From Marivivens geojensis (GTDB taxonomy: Bacteria > Pseudomonadota > Alphaproteobacteria > Rhodobacterales > Rhodobacteraceae), in NCBI RefSeq assembly GCF_023540835.1, contig NZ_JALKCU010000006.1:1-64000 (forward strand): a DNA stretch of 64,000 nucleotides, written 5' to 3'. Position numbers and translations under genes: made by a program. This document shows, piece by piece, positions 63,732 to 64,000 of this stretch. Under the pieces are notes generated by a model. It did not search any database. It was not told the DNA's origin and saw nothing but the letters and a program-made list of their open reading frames with translations. Within the stretch, counting starts at the first letter, position 1; each line of letters starts with the position of its first letter.

Positions 63732-64000
63732 TTACTTGGTCCGTAGAGCGTTGAGTGAAACGATAATCGAAGATGATGACATAGCAATTGCAGCCGCAAG
63801 TGGCGTTGCAAAGCCCACAAAGGCTATCGGCACTGCGATCATATTATAGACCGCCGCTACGGCAAAGTTCTCAAGAATTCGAGACCGGGCCGATTTCGCG
63901 GTTTTAATACCTTCTATGATCCGCGAAAGGTTCCCGCTCACCAACACCATATCTGCGGCGACCCGAGTAGCCTCTAGCGCCGATGCTGGTGCGATTGACA
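63732..64000 (-). CDS. ccoI: CcoI/FixI copper-transporting P-type ATPase, C-terminal part (cut by window edge)
   Basis: Only the last 88 codons are present; the frame runs on past base 64000. It reads SIAPASALEATRVAADMVLVSG (end of the P-domain/hinge), then two helices (NFAVAAVYNMIAVPIAFVGFATPLAAAIAMSSSSIIVSLNALR), typical of FixI/CcoI that loads copper into cbb3 oxidase. Neighbour ccoS supports this over a general CopA. Confidence 0.9.
   Translation of the reverse strand, partial: SIAPASALEATRVAADMVLVSGNLSRIIEGIKTAKSARSRILENFAVAAVYNMIAVPIAFVGFATPLAAAIAMSSSSIIVSLNALRTK

Overview
The window looks like ordinary chromosomal sequence from a marine-type alphaproteobacterium of the Rhodobacterales (Roseobacter/Rhodobacteraceae). 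Evidence by recognition: gene families typical of that group (zinc-ribbon DinB, a secreted pseudo-caspase with peptidoglycan-binding domains, Liv transporter flanked by two CoA ligases, DUF6478-like protein, FixI/CcoS), dense genes, many 1-4 nt start/stop overlaps, and a 41-residue L36. I see no insertion sequence, prophage, integrase, CRISPR array or rRNA operon. Two tRNA genes (Val-GAC, Pro-CGG) are present.

Layout. 1-6.4 kb: a gene-free stretch with one perfect DnaA box, msrPQ (periplasmic methionine sulfoxide repair), a LysE-type exporter, clpB with a sigma-32-like promoter, a small ORF and pyrF. 6.5-15.2 kb: small unknown, NUDIX, dinB, N-formylglutamate amidohydrolase, tRNA-Val and rpmJ, then two convergent secreted proteins (triple PPC-like; pseudo-caspase/PG-binding). 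A CoA ligase of the PaaK type and an unknown protein made of two related halves follow. 15.2-22.6 kb: a complete branched-chain-type ABC transporter (livF, binding protein, livM, a small membrane protein, livH, livG) plus a long-chain-type acyl-CoA ligase. Together with the PaaK-like gene this reads as an uptake-and-activation unit for an unidentified carboxylate.

22.8-30 kb: histidine phosphatase, a LYS1-type saccharopine dehydrogenase, an MlaA/MlaC pair with a small exported protein, then a coupled run of RidA, GDPD, DUF482, pterin dehydratase and MscS genes. 30-38.8 kb: peroxiredoxin, ferredoxin-type reductase, rsmD, HAD, an orphan TRAP binding protein, map, sfsA, and a coupled cinA-like/GNAT/AhpD-like/OmpA operon. 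38.8-45.2 kb: a MerR regulator divergent from a CDF metal exporter with a textbook MerR-type promoter, a LysR regulator and fadH, and three lineage-specific unknowns.

45.3-64 kb: accD-folC, secreted rhodanese and LysM proteins, zapE, an MFS carrier, a metabolic run (ornithine cyclodeaminase family, HAD, DUF188, fghA, AEC carrier), rlmH-rsfS, then leuCD and leuB separated by two unknown/unusual genes, an EamA permease, tRNA-Pro, and the start of a cbb3 oxidase assembly locus (ccoS and the 3' end of ccoI, cut by the window edge).

Most of the window is core metabolism and housekeeping. I did not find a convincing new multi-gene defence or mobile system. The best leads are the Liv/ligase cluster with its small membrane protein and a palindromic operator candidate, the catalytically degenerate caspase, the two-half unknown protein, and the exported endonuclease-like gene inside the leu cluster whose start codon is unclear. 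All calls rest on reading the sequence; no database search was possible.
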